Part shown: piece by piece, positions 62,462 to 64,000 of the stretch
Layout of the letters: every line of letters begins with the position of its first letter
How positions within the stretch are numbered: the first letter of the stretch is position 1
Program-made: the position numbers and the translations under genes
Notes under the pieces: model-generated
What the model saw: the letters and a program-made list of their open reading frames with translations, nothing else
Databases searched by the model: none
Told to the model about the DNA's origin: nothing
NCBI GenBank assembly: GCA_965223165.1
Contig: CBDCVQ010000019.1
Coordinates: 620,001 to 684,000, forward strand
DNA from: JABDMH01 sp965223165
GTDB taxonomy: Bacteria > Bacteroidota > Bacteroidia > Chitinophagales > Saprospiraceae
Reading direction: 5' to 3'
Length of the DNA: 64,000 bases

Positions 62462-62679
62462 TATCTGTTCTTTTTCCGATGAGCAAAAAAGCACATGGCT
62501 CCCCCGATGATGCAGAGAACCACCCCAGCCGACAAATTTGTTTTCATGCCGATCGGGGTTTCAGTAAAAAAAGTGGCAACCAATACCAGTATGCCAAAAA
62601 ATAGTATAAACACCCCCAACGCAAAATTGATCTGCGCTGATTTTTGTTGGTTTCTTTTCTCAATATCCTCTTGCTGCAT
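62461..62679 (-). CDS. Small two-helix membrane protein in symporter operon
   Basis: 72 aa from the ATG at 62679. Starts MQQEDIEKRNQQKSAQINFA, then two membrane helices (LGVFILFFGILVLVATFF and LSAGVVLCIIGGAMCFFA). The stop overlaps the GTG of the lyase gene, and 2 bp separate it from the previous small gene. Family not recognised. It may be a subunit or regulator of the symporter encoded upstream. Confidence 0.65.
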   Translation of the reverse strand: MQQEDIEKRNQQKSAQINFALGVFILFFGILVLVATFFTETPIGMKTNLSAGVVLCIIGGAMCFFAHRKKNR

Positions 62680-62681
62680 AC

Positions 62682-62897
62682 CTAAAATATCACGTACACC
62701 CAGGTCAACGATGCCAGCGCGACCAAGGCCCACAATTTCAGATTTCTACACCACGTTCTTTCCGCAGGTTTCAAGCCCAGAAATACATAGTCATTGGGGA
62801 TTAATAGTACCAGCACGGCGATAATGGCAAAAAGTGCGTAGAAGAAATATTTTGCTTCTGCTGGTGAAATAGAGGCGGCCCAATCAAAATTTAACAT
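62682..62897 (-). CDS. Small two-helix membrane protein after the symporter gene
   Basis: 71 aa. MLNFDWAASISPAEAKYFFY leads into two membrane helices (ALFAIIAVLVLLIPNDYVFLG and LWALVALASLTWVYVIF) around a short basic loop. It starts 4 bp after the symporter stop. Such short open frames behind SSS symporters are common in Bacteroidota and Planctomycetes and may be transport accessories; no function is known to me. Confidence 0.65.
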   Translation of the reverse strand: MLNFDWAASISPAEAKYFFYALFAIIAVLVLLIPNDYVFLGLKPAERTWCRNLKLWALVALASLTWVYVIF

Positions 62898-62901
62898 ATG
62901 G

Positions 62902-64000
62902 CTAGGCTTTGCTTATTTTCCTAAATACCAACCCCTCCAACCGCTCGCGGTCAAATGGCTCCGTAAACAGACTGACAATCAGCGTGACCACAAATGCTAG
63001 CACAAAGGACCACCACGACACATACAAAAACGGATCCTGAATGGTAAAAAACTGGCTGCTGAAAATATTTAAAAATGCGGCAAAGGCAATGCCGATCACG
63101 AGGCCGCACAGGCCACCCATCGAGGTGCACTTCGGCCAAAAAATACCCAAAAGCAAGATAGCGAATATCGGTCCCTGGAAGAATGACAGGAATGTCTGAA
63201 TGGCCACATAAATGCCTTCAAAATAGCCGCTCAAAGGAGCGGTGATCAGTCCCAATATCAATAACACCAGGGTAGTTCCTCGGCCCACGTTTAGATAGTG
63301 CTTGTCGTCGGCATCCTTCCTAAAGAATGGCTGATAGATATCCTTCGTAAAAAGTGTGGCCGTCGAATTGAGCATGCTATCCACACTCGACATCAGTCCG
63401 GCAAAGAAGGCAGAAAACATCAGCCCCACCAGCCCCGGGGGCAACACATTCTTGATGAGCGTAGGCAGGGCTTGATCTCCATCCTCCAGACCCGGATATA
63501 GTATGATCGCAATCATACCGGGAAAAAGCACGAGGATCGGGATCAGCATCTTCATGCCAGCCGCGAAGATCATGCTGGCCTTGGCATGCCACTCGTTTTT
63601 TGCTGTCAAACATCTCTGGACGACGGCTTGATTACCAATCATATAGGCGTTGGCCATCACAAAGGTCAATCCAAATAGAATGCCAGTCCACGGAAATGGT
63701 GTCTCGGTAGTCGAGGGCTGCATCAACTCAAAATGATTGGCGTATTCTGGCCCCAAGGCATATATTTTTTCCACCATGGAATCCCAACCTCCCACGGCCT
63801 GAAAGCCCAGATAAACCAGCGCCAGTCCTCCGACAAACATAATCACAAACTGCACCGTGTCGGTCATGACCACGGCTGTAATACCACCGAAATAGGTGTA
63901 TACACCCACCACGATCGCGGTGACGATGACAGAGGTCCAAATGGGCCATCCCATGATCACGTTGAGCAAGGTGCCGCTAGCCCAAAAAAGCACACCCAGA
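62902..64000 (-). CDS. Sodium:solute symporter (SSS family), cut by window edge
   Basis: The visible C-terminal 366 residues continue past base 64000 on the minus strand. About ten membrane helices; GVYTYFGGITAVVMTDTVQFVIM is the conserved SSS signature region, and FFAGLMSSVDSMLNSTATLFTKDIY the Na-binding helix 8 region with Ser/Asp. Solute/sodium uptake at the inner membrane. It is the first gene of the visible operon with two small membrane proteins, a lyase and a sialidase-type protein. Sialic acid or another sugar acid is the likely cargo by context only. Confidence 0.92.
   Translation of the reverse strand, partial: LGVLFWASGTLLNVIMGWPIWTSVIVTAIVVGVYTYFGGITAVVMTDTVQFVIMFVGGLALVYLGFQAVGGWDSMVEKIYALGPEYANHFELMQPSTTETPFPWTGILFGLTFVMANAYMIGNQAVVQRCLTAKNEWHAKASMIFAAGMKMLIPILVLFPGMIAIILYPGLEDGDQALPTLIKNVLPPGLVGLMFSAFFAGLMSSVDSMLNSTATLFTKDIYQPFFRKDADDKHYLNVGRGTTLVLLILGLITAPLSGYFEGIYVAIQTFLSFFQGPIFAILLLGIFWPKCTSMGGLCGLVIGIAFAAFLNIFSSQFFTIQDPFLYVSWWSFVLAFVVTLIVSLFTEPFDRERLEGLVFRKISKA

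Overview
The window looks like a chromosomal piece of a marine or environmental Bacteroidota, most likely a Saprospiria/Lewinella-type bacterium. The evidence is a SusC/SusD pair, three large secreted proteins with type IX secretion (T9SS) C-terminal sorting domains, many lipoproteins, FtsX permeases of the Bacteroidota type, almost no Shine-Dalgarno sequences, and moderate GC with much short intergenic repeat DNA. No rRNA or tRNA gene, CRISPR array, phage or replication origin was seen.

Layout. 1-6.9 kb: the tail of a sulfatase, a secreted M64-type metallopeptidase, an ArnT-like glycosyltransferase, a TPR lipoprotein with a clear terminator, and a steroid-reductase-like membrane enzyme. 7.4-11.2 kb: an ECF sigma factor with a TPR-bearing membrane partner, then a secreted M14 carboxypeptidase. 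11.5-12.5 kb: a non-coding array of six related repeat units. 12.5-16.1 kb: a four-gene polysaccharide operon (small membrane protein, Gfo/Idh/MocA oxidoreductase, lipoprotein, sugar-phosphate transferase). 16.2-20.4 kb: a lipoprotein serpin and uvrA. 20.7-26.5 kb: a second ECF sigma factor with a strong terminator, a T9SS protein, and a PadR regulator translationally coupled to an FtsX permease. 27.4-31.0 kb: a small secreted protein and an S9 peptidase coupled to hemB. 31.5-32.8 kb: an AbiE-type toxin-antitoxin pair whose toxin gene is frameshifted. 32.9-36.8 kb: a lipoprotein, a Pycsar-type (DUF5706) membrane effector, an ankyrin protein and a class III nucleotide cyclase, all on one strand. 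37.4-45.3 kb: aquaporin, di-haem peroxidase, SusC/SusD and an unknown lipoprotein.

45.4-58.0 kb is a rearranged accessory region. It holds a CPBP protease, two small membrane proteins, an aspartyl protease with PDZ domain, and a locus with a double-glycine bacteriocin-like peptide, an HEEGH membrane protein and a 3'-truncated HlyD adaptor. It also holds three diverged copies of the same divergent HlyD/sulfatase promoter block, a sulfatase pseudogene, an intact sulfatase, and an IS66-family element. The IS66 element has split a 541-codon secreted-protein gene and left a perfect 8-bp target duplication.

58.0-64.0 kb: a VapBC-type pair with a doubled palindromic operator, then a minus-strand catabolic cluster (sodium:solute symporter, two small membrane proteins, a DapA/NanA-family lyase, a sialidase-type BNR protein) ending with a lipoprotein phosphoesterase. 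This cluster, together with the sulfatases and SusCD, points to scavenging of host or algal glycans.

The most notable unexplained items are the cyclase/ankyrin/Pycsar-effector cluster, the bacteriocin-like locus with its decaying HlyD copies, the 11.5-12.5 kb repeat array, and a two-copy family of 10-bp-stem palindromic intergenic elements.
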